From: Maricaulis sp039978735
GTDB taxonomy: Bacteria; Pseudomonadota; Alphaproteobacteria; Caulobacterales; Maricaulaceae
Assembly: GCF_039978735.1 (NCBI RefSeq)
Contig: NZ_JBDWAS010000039.1
Location: forward strand, 37,058 to 101,057
Direction: 5' to 3'
Length of the DNA stretch: 64,000 nucleotides
Shown here: positions 51,618 to 60,031 of the stretch, in pieces
Numbering within the stretch: position 1 is the stretch's first letter
How the letters are laid out: the number at the start of each line of letters is the position of its first letter
The notes under the pieces: generated by a model
Databases searched by the model: none
What the model was told of the DNA's origin: nothing
What the model saw: the letters and a program-made list of their open reading frames with translations, nothing else
Position numbers and translations under genes: made by a program

Positions 51618-53030
51618 ATGCTTCGCATCCTCGCCGGCGGCCTTGCCGTCATCCTCGCCACGATCGCCGTTTCGGCCCTCATCATCGCCCGGCTGCCCGG
51701 GGCGATGGTGCCGGACCGCAACGCATCGCGCACCTGGCTGATCGAGCACGCCACACTGTTCGATCCGGACGCCGGCACGCGGCAGGCCGGCCAGTCGGTT
51801 CTGGTGCAGGACGGGCAGATCGCCCGCATCGGCCCGGACGGAATGTCCGGCATCGATCCGGACATTCCGCGTATCGATGCCCAGGGCCGCACCCTGATGC
51901 CGGGCCTGATCGACATGCATGTCCATGTTTTCGACGAGGTGGACCTGGCGGCCGGGCTGGCAGTTGGCGTGACGACCGTGCGGAATATGGGCGGCATGCC
52001 CTTCCATCTGCCGCTCGCCCGCCGCATCGATGCGGGCCGTCTCTATGGCCCGCGCCTCATCACGACAGGCGCGATCATCAATGAGCGCGGCGGCCGCAAT
52101 GCCAACCTGCTGCACGAGCTGGTGAGCGGTGGCGACGAGGCGCGCGCGGCCGTCCGGCGTCAATACGCAGCCGGTTTCCGCCACCTCAAACTCTATTCCA
52201 ACCTGTCGCGCGAGAGCTTTGCCGCGATCCGCGAAGAGGCGGCAGCGTTGGGGATGACGATGAGCGGTCACCCGGTCGAGGGTACCCAAGACGACCCGCT
52301 GCCCTTCACCGATACGCTGCCGGCGGATTTCGCCACGATCGAGCACACCGAGTCGATTGTCTGGCATGGCCTGTCCGACGATACCGATCCCGAGGGCGCA
52401 CAGACCCTGGCACAGGCGGTCGCCGCGGCCGGTGCCACGGTCGATCCGACGCTTGTCGTGCACGAGAACCTGGCGCGGATCGTCGAGACGCGTGGCGCAC
52501 ATCTGCTGCGCCCGGAGATGGAAGGCTATAACCCGGTGGTCGCCGGCTTCGAGCGGGACACGTTCGATTTCTGGTCGCGCTATGTCCATGAGGACCGCAC
52601 GCAGATGCAAGCCTTCTACGAGGCCTTCACCGGCATGATGCACGAGGCCGGCGTGCGTCTGACGGTTGGTTCGGACTCCGGCATCATGGCCTCGCCGCAT
52701 GGCGTGTCGACGGTGCGCGAGATCGAGCTTCTGGTCCGGGCCGGGCTGACACCGCTGGAGGCAATCCGGTCGGCGACCGTGCATCCGGCCGATGTGCTGG
52801 GGCTGGACGGCAAGATCGGCTGTGTGGCCGTGGGCTGCTTTGCCGATCTGGTTCTGGTCGACGGTGACCCGCTGACCAGCCCGTCCATCCTCTACGCACC
52901 GCGCGGTGTGATGCGCGACGGGCGCTGGCTCGACCGCGATGCGCTCGATGCGCTGGAAGAGGCCGGGCGGCAGCCGTCCGAGCTTCGCACCTGGTGGCGG
53001 CTGGGCCGGCATCTGCTGGCGATTGGCTAA
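51618..53030 (+). CDS. Amidohydrolase-family protein (membrane-anchored)
   Basis: A 470-residue metal-dependent hydrolase. An N-terminal hydrophobic segment (AGGLAVILATIAVSALIIA) may anchor or export it. The metal ligands are visible: HxH in IDMHVHVFDE, Lys in HLKLYSNL, His in MSGHPVEG and IEHTESI, and Asp in TVGSDSGIM. The pattern resembles imidazolonepropionase/prolidase-like peptidases of subtype III. Substrate unknown. It follows a membrane AraC regulator, a palindrome and a ribosome-binding-site hairpin. The palindromic element copy 2 begins right after its stop. Confidence 0.87.
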   Translation: MLRILAGGLAVILATIAVSALIIARLPGAMVPDRNASRTWLIEHATLFDPDAGTRQAGQSVLVQDGQIARIGPDGMSGIDPDIPRIDAQGRTLMPGLIDMHVHVFDEVDLAAGLAVGVTTVRNMGGMPFHLPLARRIDAGRLYGPRLITTGAIINERGGRNANLLHELVSGGDEARAAVRRQYAAGFRHLKLYSNLSRESFAAIREEAAALGMTMSGHPVEGTQDDPLPFTDTLPADFATIEHTESIVWHGLSDDTDPEGAQTLAQAVAAAGATVDPTLVVHENLARIVETRGAHLLRPEMEGYNPVVAGFERDTFDFWSRYVHEDRTQMQAFYEAFTGMMHEAGVRLTVGSDSGIMASPHGVSTVREIELLVRAGLTPLEAIRSATVHPADVLGLDGKIGCVAVGCFADLVLVDGDPLTSPSILYAPRGVMRDGRWLDRDALDALEEAGRQPSELRTWWRLGRHLLAIG

Positions 53031-53076
53031 AGCATTTTCAGCAAAAGTGGGGACCGGTTTTGCGGTTCGAAAATGC
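53031..53076. repeat. Dispersed palindromic element, copy 2
   Basis: A 46-base element matching copy 1 (8566-8611). Outer arms are GCATTTTC (53032-53039) and GAAAATGC (53069-53076). The inner stem is GCAAAA (53041-53046) with TTTTGC (53058-53063), where copy 1 has GCGAAA with TTTCGC: the third pair changes from G-C to A-T, keeping the stem. Like copy 1, it starts on the base after a stop codon. Confidence 0.82.
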
Positions 53077-53114
53077 GACCACTCAAGAATTCTTGGCGGA
53101 CAGCCCCAAAAAGA

Positions 53115-53142
53115 AAACGCCCGGCTGGATGGCCGGGCGTTT
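53115..53142 (-). terminator. Terminator of etfA
   Basis: A perfect 11-base-pair stem (53115-53125 with 53132-53142) and six-base loop follows etfA on the minus strand; the A-rich stretch on its left gives a U-tract after the stem. Confidence 0.9.
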
Positions 53143-53167
53143 CCTGATTTGTCCGGTGCGGCGGGGC

Positions 53168-54097
53168 TCAGCCCAGCGCTTCGTCCAGTTCCGGCAGGGC
53201 CTGGAACAGGTCCGCGACGAGGCCGTAATCGGCGACCTGGAAGATCGGCGCTTCCTCGTCCTTGTTGATCGCGACGATGACCTTGGAGTCCTTCATCCCG
53301 GCCAGGTGCTGGATGGCACCGGAAATGCCGACCGCGATGTAGAGTTCCGGCGCGACGACCTTGCCGGTCTGACCGACCTGGTAGTCGTTCGGCACAAAGC
53401 CGGCATCGACCGCGGCGCGCGAGGCACCGACGGCGGCGCCCAGCTTGTCGGCGATCTTGTCCAGCAGGTGGAAATTGTCGCCGGACTGCATGCCGCGGCC
53501 GCCGGAGATGACGATCTTGGCCTGGGTCAGTTCCGGACGATCCGATTCCGACAGCTCCTCGGACACGAATTCCGACTTGAACGGGCCGGAGGAGGCACCG
53601 AGATCCTCGACCGAGGCCGAGCCACCGTCACCGGCCTTCTCGAACGTGGTCGGGCGGACCGTGATGACTTTCTTCGCGTCCCTGGACTTCACCGTCATCA
53701 TCGCGTTGCCGGCATAGACCGGACGCACGAAAGTGTCGGCGCTTTCCACCGCGGTGATGTCGGAGATCTGCATCACGTCGAGGCGGGCGGCGACTCGAGG
53801 CATGAAGTTCTTGCCCATCGTGGTCGCAGCCGACAGCACGGCGTCGTAATCGTCCATCAGCGGGGTGACGAGTGCGTCCATGGCTTCCGCCGTCGGCGAG
53901 GCGAAGACGTCGGCTTCGGCGTGCAGCACCTTGGCGACACCGTCCAGCTTGGCGGCGGCTTCGGCCACGGCACCGGCATCCTTGCCGGCCACGAGGACGT
54001 GGATATCGCCACCGATCTTCTTGGCGGCGGTGATCACGGCGCGGGTGGCGTCGTTGAGCGCGCTGTTGTCGTGCTCGGCAATAACGAGAACCGTCAT
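53168..54097 (-). CDS. etfA: Electron transfer flavoprotein alpha subunit
   Basis: A 309-residue EtfA. The N-terminal adenine-nucleotide-like domain is followed by the FAD domain with GGRGMQSGDNFHLLD, GASRAAVDAGFVPNDYQVGQ, APELYIAVGISGAIQHLAGM and IVAINKDEEAPIFQVADYG, all canonical for FAD binding. It accepts electrons from acyl-CoA and other dehydrogenases and passes them to ETF-ubiquinone oxidoreductase. It starts three bases after etfB. It ends at a strong terminator. Confidence 0.95.
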   Translation of the reverse strand: MTVLVIAEHDNSALNDATRAVITAAKKIGGDIHVLVAGKDAGAVAEAAAKLDGVAKVLHAEADVFASPTAEAMDALVTPLMDDYDAVLSAATTMGKNFMPRVAARLDVMQISDITAVESADTFVRPVYAGNAMMTVKSRDAKKVITVRPTTFEKAGDGGSASVEDLGASSGPFKSEFVSEELSESDRPELTQAKIVISGGRGMQSGDNFHLLDKIADKLGAAVGASRAAVDAGFVPNDYQVGQTGKVVAPELYIAVGISGAIQHLAGMKDSKVIVAINKDEEAPIFQVADYGLVADLFQALPELDEALG

Positions 54098-54099
54098 GA

Positions 54100-54849
54100 T
54101 CAGATCACTCCCGCTTCATTCTTCAGCTTGTCGACCAGCTCGGCGACGCTCTCCACCTTGATACCGGCTTCGCGCTTCGGCGGCTCGGAGACCTTCACGA
54201 CTTCCAGACGCTTGGCGATATCGACGCCGAAATCGTCCGGAGCCTTGGTGTCGATCGGCTTGCGCTTGGCCTTCATGATGTTCGGCAGCGAAGCGTAGCG
54301 CGGCTCGTTCAGGCGCAGATCGGTGGTGATCACGGCCGGCAGTTCCAGCGCGATCGTCTGCAGGCCGCCATCGACCTCGCGGGTCACGGTGGCCTTGCCG
54401 TCGGCAATCTCGACCTTGGAGGCGAACGTACCCTGCGGCCAGTCCAGCAGCGCGGCCAGCATCTGGCCGGTCTGGTTGGCGTCATCGTCGATCGCCTGCT
54501 TGCCCAGCAGCACGACTTCCGGCTTCTCCTCGTCGGTCACGGCTTTCAGCAGCTTGGCGACGGCGAGCGGTTCGACGGTCTCGTCGGTCTGGATCAGGAT
54601 GCCGCGGTCGGCGCCCATGGCGAGGGCGGTCCGCAGGGTTTCCTGGGCCTGCGCCGGTCCGATGGACACGACGACGATTTCTTCAGCGACGCCCTTTTCC
54701 TTCAGGCGGATCGCTTCCTCGACGGCGATCTCGCAGAAGGGGTTCATGGACATCTTCACATTCGCGAGGTCGACGCCCGTTTGATCGGGCTTCACGCGGA
54801 CCTTCACGTTGTAATCGACGACCCGTTTGACGGGGACGAGAATCTTCAT
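54100..54849 (-). CDS. etfB: Electron transfer flavoprotein beta subunit
   Basis: A 249-residue EtfB. It opens MKILVPVKRVVDYNVKV, with MNPFCEIAVEEAIRLKEKG and LLGKQAIDDDANQTGQMLA (the family signature with the AMP-binding region), and ends with the EtfA-docking helix. Together with EtfA it forms the soluble electron carrier for fatty acid and amino acid oxidation. ATG 54849 is chosen because the family N-terminus starts exactly there. The upstream 245 bases to the next gene show no further coding frame. Confidence 0.95.
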   Translation of the reverse strand: MKILVPVKRVVDYNVKVRVKPDQTGVDLANVKMSMNPFCEIAVEEAIRLKEKGVAEEIVVVSIGPAQAQETLRTALAMGADRGILIQTDETVEPLAVAKLLKAVTDEEKPEVVLLGKQAIDDDANQTGQMLAALLDWPQGTFASKVEIADGKATVTREVDGGLQTIALELPAVITTDLRLNEPRYASLPNIMKAKRKPIDTKAPDDFGVDIAKRLEVVKVSEPPKREAGIKVESVAELVDKLKNEAGVI

Positions 54850-55094
54850 GCTGGGGCTCCGGTTGGCCGCGCGCGGGATATTCTGCGCACCTACAAAGAA
54901 CAGGCGGCGAAACTGCCTTCGCGCGTGCGGTAAGTCAATGCAGCCCGCTGGCTTACGCATGCGTCAATTCGCAGCTGCGGTATCTTGCTTTGCCGCGGTC
55001 GACAGTTCGGCATATCGACCCCGCAAGCGGACCCGTGCGTCTTTCAATCCTCGATGTGGTCCGGCGGCGCGGGCAAAATAGAATAACAGGTATG

Positions 55095-56234
55095 TTATTC
55101 CCCGGTGCCGTCCACGGGCGGCGCGAGGGCGAACAGGCGCGCTTCAAGCGCGTCGAACACGGGTGCTGCTTCTCCGTCATGGTTCGACAGCACCACGATC
55201 TCATAGCCGCGGTCTGGATAGGCGAAGACGCGCGCCTGCACGCCGGCGGTCGATCCGGTATGTCCGTAGCGTCGACCGTACGGGCCGGTACGGACGGCGC
55301 AGCCGCGCCCGTACCCGCGTGCCTCGGTCGCCGCGACGATCCCGCACAGCCGCTCGCCGACGGGCGAGGCGGCGAATGAGGCGACAAAACGGGCCATGTC
55401 CGGGCCCGAAGCCAGCGCGCCGCCGCCCGCCGTTGGCGCTGGGACGGGAGCCGGATGGACATAGTCATCCGCGCGATCGCCGCGGACCGGCGTTTCGCTG
55501 TTCCACCAGGTCTGGAAATCGACCGGCATATAGGGGTGCGCCACAAGCCGGTCGCGGCCGGCGGCCGGTTGCTGGAAGACGGGTGTCTCGAGACCCTGAT
55601 CCGCCAGTACGGCCCGTTGTACGAGGCTCTCATAGGGCTCGCCGGACAGGCGGGCGACGATTTCGCCCAGCAGGACAAAGTTCGCATTATCGTACCGGAA
55701 ATCGGCCGGGCCCTCGCTGGACAGACCCAGTGTCATGTAGAGCGCGAACATGTCGTGATTGCCGGTGACGGCGTCGAGCGCGGCGTCGTCGGGCGTGCGG
55801 GTAATGCGGAATCCGGACCGGTGCTGCAGGAGGTGGTCCACTGTGAGGTGCGCGGGCATCGCGTCTGCCAGTTCCGGCAGCAGGTCCGCGACCGGCGTGT
55901 CGAAGCCGAGCCGGCCCTCCCGGACCAGTCTGTCGATGGCCTGCGCGGTGAGCATCTTGCCGGCCGACGCTATGGAGAAGAGGGTGTCCGGTGTCACCAT
56001 ACGACCCGTTTCCCTATCGGCGATACCTTGGACGGCAATGCCGGCAATCCGGCCCTGACGGGAAATCACGGCAATGCCGGAGAACAGGGGGGCGTCGGCT
56101 ACGGCCGCTTCGACCAGGGCCTGGGGGTCGGGCGGACCGGCCTCCCGTGTCGCGGTCTCCGGGTTCTGACAGGCCGCCAACCCGGTCAGGCACAGGGCCA
56201 GAACGATATGAGCCACGGGGCGGTGAGCGGGCAT
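55095..56234 (-). CDS. Serine hydrolase of the beta-lactamase family, lipoprotein
   Basis: A 379-residue putative lipoprotein. The signal peptide ends LTGLAAC. The SxxK motif is SIASAGKMLTAQ, the second motif is FRYDNANFVLLG (YxN) and the third is YGHTGSTAGVQ. The family resembles esterase EstB and D-alanyl-D-alanine carboxypeptidase type proteins. ATG 56234 is supported by GGGAGAG eight bases upstream. It has no obvious partner and lies between etfBA and yceI, genes with unrelated roles. Confidence 0.85.
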   Translation of the reverse strand: MPAHRPVAHIVLALCLTGLAACQNPETATREAGPPDPQALVEAAVADAPLFSGIAVISRQGRIAGIAVQGIADRETGRMVTPDTLFSIASAGKMLTAQAIDRLVREGRLGFDTPVADLLPELADAMPAHLTVDHLLQHRSGFRITRTPDDAALDAVTGNHDMFALYMTLGLSSEGPADFRYDNANFVLLGEIVARLSGEPYESLVQRAVLADQGLETPVFQQPAAGRDRLVAHPYMPVDFQTWWNSETPVRGDRADDYVHPAPVPAPTAGGGALASGPDMARFVASFAASPVGERLCGIVAATEARGYGRGCAVRTGPYGRRYGHTGSTAGVQARVFAYPDRGYEIVVLSNHDGEAAPVFDALEARLFALAPPVDGTGE

Positions 56235-56357
56235 GTTCGGTCTCTCCCGGTTTGACCGGGAGGAGTATTGGCGGCAGGTCATGCGGGCGGCAAGTTAATG
56301 ATGCTACATGTGTAGCATCGAGTCCCGTCTTGTGTGGGGACGTGCAGGGGCAGAAAA

Positions 56358-56383
56358 GCCCGGGTGAAGCGTGTCGCCCGGGC
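56358..56383 (-). terminator. Terminator of yceI-type gene
   Basis: A 10-base-pair stem (56358-56367 with 56374-56383, one G.U pair) and six-base loop, with an A-run on its left that provides a minus-strand U-tract. Confidence 0.8.
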
Positions 56384-56406
56384 CTTCCGTGACGCGATGG
56401 TTCTGA

Positions 56407-56991
56407 CTATTCCGCCGCAGCGACGAGCTCGGTGGAGATGAAGAGTTCGATCTCGTCGGAGACGTAGGGGACGGCGAAGCCCATATCCCATTCCGAACGC
56501 ATCAGGCTGCCGGTCGCGGTGAAGCCGGCCTTGGTATTGCCGTCCTGGGTCTCGCCGACCTGGTTCAGGGTGACGTTGAGCGTGACCGGTGCGGTGACGC
56601 CGTTCATCGTCAGGTCACCGGTCATCGTGCCGGTCTCGCCATCCTCGGTCTCGAAGCCGGTGGCGGCGAAATGCGCCGTCGGGTTGGCGTCCAGGCCGAA
56701 GAAGTCGTCCGAGGCGAGGTGGCCCAGGAAACGCTCCTGGTTGGCGCCGGCCCAGATGCCGTCGGCCAGGTTGAAGGTGATGTCGACCGTCGAGGCGGAC
56801 GGGTCTTCCAGGTCGAGGTCCAGCGTGCCGTCATAATCGGTGAACTGGAGCGACTGGGTGGAATAGCCCTGGTGCACCCAGCTGGCCTGGATGATCGTGT
56901 GGGACTTGTCGAACTCGAACGAAACCGGTTCGGCCTGGGCGGCGGCGCCGATCAGGGCGAGGGCGGCAGTGGCAGTCAGAAAGCGGGTCAT
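56407..56991 (-). CDS. YceI-family periplasmic protein
   Basis: A 194-residue exported protein. A signal peptide (TATAALALIGAAAQA) precedes the YceI lipocalin-like barrel: FEFDKSHTIIQASWVHQGYS, then DGTLDLDLEDPSASTVDI, FFGLDANPTAHFAATGF and DLTMNGVTAPVTLNVTL. YceI proteins bind isoprenoid chains such as polyprenyl compounds in their barrel. ATG 56991 follows GGAG by six bases; the 153-residue in-frame extension is not coding-like. Its own terminator follows. Confidence 0.92.
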   Translation of the reverse strand: MTRFLTATAALALIGAAAQAEPVSFEFDKSHTIIQASWVHQGYSTQSLQFTDYDGTLDLDLEDPSASTVDITFNLADGIWAGANQERFLGHLASDDFFGLDANPTAHFAATGFETEDGETGTMTGDLTMNGVTAPVTLNVTLNQVGETQDGNTKAGFTATGSLMRSEWDMGFAVPYVSDEIELFISTELVAAAE

Positions 56992-57101
56992 GCGGGTCTC
57001 CGGATGAGCTGAATTGTCGCAGCCAGAGATAGGCGTTCTGCAGCGCATGTCGACCGGGCAGATATCACTTTCGTGTTTCCTGCGCGGAAACAATCGCGTG
57101 G

Positions 57102-57677
57102 CTAGCGGTCTTTTCCCGGCACCCACAGCACATCGCCGCCGGTCTCCAGATTGGCGATCCGCGCCATCACGAACAACAGGTCGGACAGGCGGTTGGCGTA
57201 TTTCAGGGCTTGCGGATTGATCCGGGCGCCCGACGCGATCAGGGCGGAAATCCTGCGTTCGGCGCGGCGGCAGACCGTGCGGGAAAAATGCAGGCGCGCG
57301 GCGGCTTCGCTCCCAGCCGGTAGGATGAAGGAGTTCAGCGGCTCCAGGCGCGCATTCAGCCGGTCGATGGCCGCCTCGAGGCGTTCCACCTGTCCGGCGG
57401 TCATGCGCAGGGGTTCGAAATCCGGCGGTGTGTCGCTCTCGGGCACGCACAGATCGGCGCCCAGATCGAACAGATCGTTCTGGATACGCGCCAGATCCTC
57501 ATCGAGCTCATGGCCTGGGCCCAGCGCCGCGCGGGCGAGGCCGAGAGAGGAATTGGTTTCGTCGACATCCCCGTAGGCATCGACCCGCGGGTCGTGCTTG
57601 ACTGTTTCGGACATGTCGCCGAGCCGGGTGGTGCCGGCGTCGCCGGTGCGGGTGTAGATTTTCGTCAGTCGGACCAT
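57102..57677 (-). CDS. Cob(I)alamin adenosyltransferase, PduO type
   Basis: A 191-residue trimeric ATP:cob(I)alamin adenosyltransferase. The N-terminal nucleotide-binding loop is KIYTRTGDAGTTRLGD, and conserved active-site residues lie in VDAYGDVDETNSSLG, SRTVCRRAERRI and LKYANRLSDLLFVMAR. It makes adenosylcobalamin. In many alphaproteobacteria this gene lies near etfBA and a twin-transmembrane protein; here serine hydrolase and yceI genes separate them. Confidence 0.93.
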   Translation of the reverse strand: MVRLTKIYTRTGDAGTTRLGDMSETVKHDPRVDAYGDVDETNSSLGLARAALGPGHELDEDLARIQNDLFDLGADLCVPESDTPPDFEPLRMTAGQVERLEAAIDRLNARLEPLNSFILPAGSEAAARLHFSRTVCRRAERRISALIASGARINPQALKYANRLSDLLFVMARIANLETGGDVLWVPGKDR

Positions 57678-57740
57678 GTCCGCCTGTCTAGCGCCCCGGC
57701 GCCGCGCGCGAAAGCCCGGCCGGCAAACCGGAGGATATCC

Positions 57741-58826
57741 ATGCTGTCACCGCTCTGCCTCGCCGCCGCGCCCGTCATCATGCTGCAGGCCGCAGCCCCG
57801 GCCGCCCAGGATGCCGAACTTGCCGTGACGGCCGAACAGCTGATCGGGGAAACCGGATCGCCGGGCGCGTCTGTCATGGTGGCGCGTGGCGGGGATATCC
57901 GCATCGGCACGGCCGGCGTGCGGGCCCGCGGCAGCGAGGCCGCGATCGCGCCGGACGATCTCTGGCATATCGGATCGGACACCAAGGCGATGACCGCGAC
58001 CCTGGTTGCCCGCCTCGCCGAGCGCGGCGTGGTGAGCTGGGACGATACGGTCGCCGAACATCTGGGCAATCGCGTCGAGGAAGTCCATCCGGCCTATCGC
58101 GACATGACCTTCCGCCATCTCCTCTCGCACCGTGCCGGGCTGGACGCCAATCCGGGCATGCTGGCCCTGGTCGGTTTCGCCACCAATGACGCGCCCCTGG
58201 GCGAGCAGCGTCTCGACTACGCCGCCAACATGCTGGCGCGCGAACCGGCGGCGCAGGCCGAGACGGAGTTTCTCTATTCCAATGCCGGCTATGTGATCGC
58301 CGGGGCGATGCTGGAACAGGTGACGGGCGAAAGCTGGGAAGACCTGATCCGGGCCGAGGTGTTCGAACCGCTGGGGATGACCAGCGCCGGTTTCGGCGCG
58401 CCCGGTTCGGCGGACACGGTCGACCAGCCGCGCGGTCACCGCGCCGGCCTGTTCGGCGGGCTGAATCTCGTGGTGCCCGGGCCGCGTGCCGACAATCCGC
58501 CGGTGATGGGACCGGCCGGCACGGTGCACGCCTCGATGAGCGATATCGCCCGCTTCCTGACCGCGCATCTGGAGCAGCCGGAAGACTATCTCTCTGCCGA
58601 CAGCTGGGCGCTGCTGCACACCCCACCCTTCGGCGGCGAGTATGCGATGGGCTGGGGTGTCGGCGAGGGCGGCCGGCTGCAGCACGCCGGGTCGAACACG
58701 ATGTGGTTCGTCGTGGTCGCCGTCGATCCGGTGGCGGGCGAGGTGCGCGCGGTGGGCGTCAATGACGGCCGCATCGACCGGGTGGCCGGGCCCGTGCGCG
58801 ACGCGCTGCAGGGCCTGGCGGACTGA
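57741..58826 (+). CDS. Serine hydrolase of the beta-lactamase family
   Basis: A 361-residue secreted hydrolase with a signal peptide (cleavage after AAPAAQ). The SxxK nucleophile is in HIGSDTKAMTAT, the YxN motif in FLYSNAGYVIAG and a third motif in LQHAGSNTMWF. Domain layout is that of class C beta-lactamase-like esterases and peptidases. ATG 57741 lies behind GGAGGA. It lies opposite the cobalamin adenosyltransferase gene, divergent. This is the third such gene in the window; sequences differ enough that recent tandem duplication is unlikely. Confidence 0.87.
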   Translation: MLSPLCLAAAPVIMLQAAAPAAQDAELAVTAEQLIGETGSPGASVMVARGGDIRIGTAGVRARGSEAAIAPDDLWHIGSDTKAMTATLVARLAERGVVSWDDTVAEHLGNRVEEVHPAYRDMTFRHLLSHRAGLDANPGMLALVGFATNDAPLGEQRLDYAANMLAREPAAQAETEFLYSNAGYVIAGAMLEQVTGESWEDLIRAEVFEPLGMTSAGFGAPGSADTVDQPRGHRAGLFGGLNLVVPGPRADNPPVMGPAGTVHASMSDIARFLTAHLEQPEDYLSADSWALLHTPPFGGEYAMGWGVGEGGRLQHAGSNTMWFVVVAVDPVAGEVRAVGVNDGRIDRVAGPVRDALQGLAD

Positions 58827-58831
58827 CGGGT

Positions 58832-59047
58832 TCAGCCGCCGAAATTCTGCCGGACCAGGAAGATCGCGATGATGATCAGGATGGCGGAGAATTGCAGCAC
58901 GATGCGCAGGCGCATCAGCTTGTTCGAGCGCGAGCGCGCCTTCTCGTCACCGCGATAGAGATTGATGATGCCGAAGGCCAGCACGGCCACGACGGCGATC
59001 ATCGCGAGGTAGAGCAGTCCGGTGAGAATATCGTCGATCGGCGGCAT
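58832..59047 (-). CDS. Twin-transmembrane (HIG1-like) protein
   Basis: A 71-residue protein with two membrane helices (LLYLAMIAVVAVLAFGIINL and IVLQFSAILIIIAIFLV) joined by a basic loop containing SRSNKLMRLR, the hallmark of the alphaproteobacterial twin-transmembrane/HIG1 family. Mitochondrial HIG1 proteins associate with respiratory complexes; a bacterial role is unproven. ATG 59047 follows GGAG; an in-frame ATG 30 bases upstream is less likely. It is convergent with the serine hydrolase, five bases apart. Confidence 0.85.
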   Translation of the reverse strand: MPPIDDILTGLLYLAMIAVVAVLAFGIINLYRGDEKARSRSNKLMRLRIVLQFSAILIIIAIFLVRQNFGG

Positions 59048-59107
59048 CAGCTTCTCCAGCGCAGGGGGATTGCCCATCGATGCCCCGCAGTTTTTGCGGG
59101 TTCAAGG

Positions 59108-59584
59108 CTAAGCCGCAGCTACTTCGCTTCTTCCCTCAATCCTTCTCTCAAGGAGTTTTTGCAGACGTACAAGTGCGCCAATCGCTTCATCGGTTTCCTT
59201 TAGCAGGCCGATGGCCTCTTCTTCGTCGACACGATTGTCTGCGAGCGCGTCGGCGCCTGCGACAAAAACCTCTCCGCTTTCCTTGAAGACCTTTCGAAGT
59301 TGCTCCGAAACTTGGCCTTCCGCATCGGTTGGCGGGATTCGGAAAAGTTCGAAGCCAAGTTCGTGTGCGAGCGCTTGTGTCACAATCGGTTTGCTACATT
59401 TGGCTTCGAGTTCGCACACGATATCGATCGGCATAAAGTAGGACATGTCATTCGCTGATCCGTACCGCGCAAGATGCGTCTTCTGGACACGTAGACCTTC
59501 GACGGCGGCCTCGACGCCGCCATTGGATCTAACGACCTCTCGAATGGCTTGTTTCAATCTATGCTTCTTGGTGTGAATTGTCAT
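59108..59584 (-). CDS. Phage CII-like regulatory protein
   Basis: A 158-residue protein that resembles the phage regulatory CII family in layout. An N-terminal helical DNA-binding segment (KQAIREVVRSNGGVEAAVEG) is followed by a short segment naming an acidic helix and ALAHELGFELFRIPP, and a C-terminal helical tail. AGGGGGCGGCG precedes ATG 59584. Base composition is noticeably AT-richer than its neighbours, suggesting horizontal origin. No other phage genes are nearby apart from the divergent DUF3892 gene. Confidence 0.65.
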   Translation of the reverse strand: MTIHTKKHRLKQAIREVVRSNGGVEAAVEGLRVQKTHLARYGSANDMSYFMPIDIVCELEAKCSKPIVTQALAHELGFELFRIPPTDAEGQVSEQLRKVFKESGEVFVAGADALADNRVDEEEAIGLLKETDEAIGALVRLQKLLERRIEGRSEVAAA

Positions 59585-59620
59585 CGCCGCCCCCTGTTTG
59601 TTCCGGTTATCGGTGTCAAC

Positions 59621-59633
59621 GGGAAATTTTCCC
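59621..59633. promoter_or_regulatory. Possible operator palindrome in the phage-like islet
   Basis: GGGAAATTTTCCC is a 13-base palindrome (GGGAAA, T, TTTCCC) in the divergent region between the CII-like and DUF3892 genes, 37 bases before the former's start. Role inferred from position only. Confidence 0.35.
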
Positions 59634-59720
59634 AAAACCTCCCGGTGACTGGTTGTACTGCGCTCGTATCAAATCCCCAAGGTGCATGAATTTTCATGCG
59701 GCAACTGTTGGAGAGAAGAT

Positions 59721-59981
59721 ATGGCTATTCGCCGTAGAGTGCGTTGCGTAACCAGAGACGATGATGGCGACATTACCCACATCGGGAATACTGCCGTTTG
59801 GGGAAAGCGCACGGTCGCGGAGGCGATCAAGGATATCCAAGGAGCGACCTACAGTTATTACGTGAAGGAAGATGGTCATTCCTCCGATGTCATCGCTGTC
59901 CCTAAAGACAATCCAACATACTTGAGGACCACGCCGGACGGGCACGACGAGAACAATCTCGATAATCTCGACGATTGCTGA
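59721..59981 (+). CDS. DUF3892-like protein
   Basis: An 86-residue protein. It has the DUF3892 pattern: RCVTRDDDGDITHIGNTAVW, a helix KRTVAEAIKDIQGATYSYYV, and YLRTTPDGHDENNLDNLDDC at the end. The function of DUF3892 is unknown; members are small and often found in accessory regions. GGAGAG lies before ATG 59721. Base composition is AT-richer than the surrounding core. It is divergent from the CII-like regulator, which may control it. Confidence 0.75.
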   Translation: MAIRRRVRCVTRDDDGDITHIGNTAVWGKRTVAEAIKDIQGATYSYYVKEDGHSSDVIAVPKDNPTYLRTTPDGHDENNLDNLDDC

Positions 59982-60031
59982 CTTAGCGCATCCGGGAAGC
60001 GCTCAGATAGTCAGAGTGCTGGGCTCTTTCC

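Noticed and set aside
55081..55100. Palindrome GAATAACA...TGTTATTC over the serine hydrolase stop
   Set aside because: Only eight base pairs, AT-rich, overlapping the stop codon; too weak to call a terminator.
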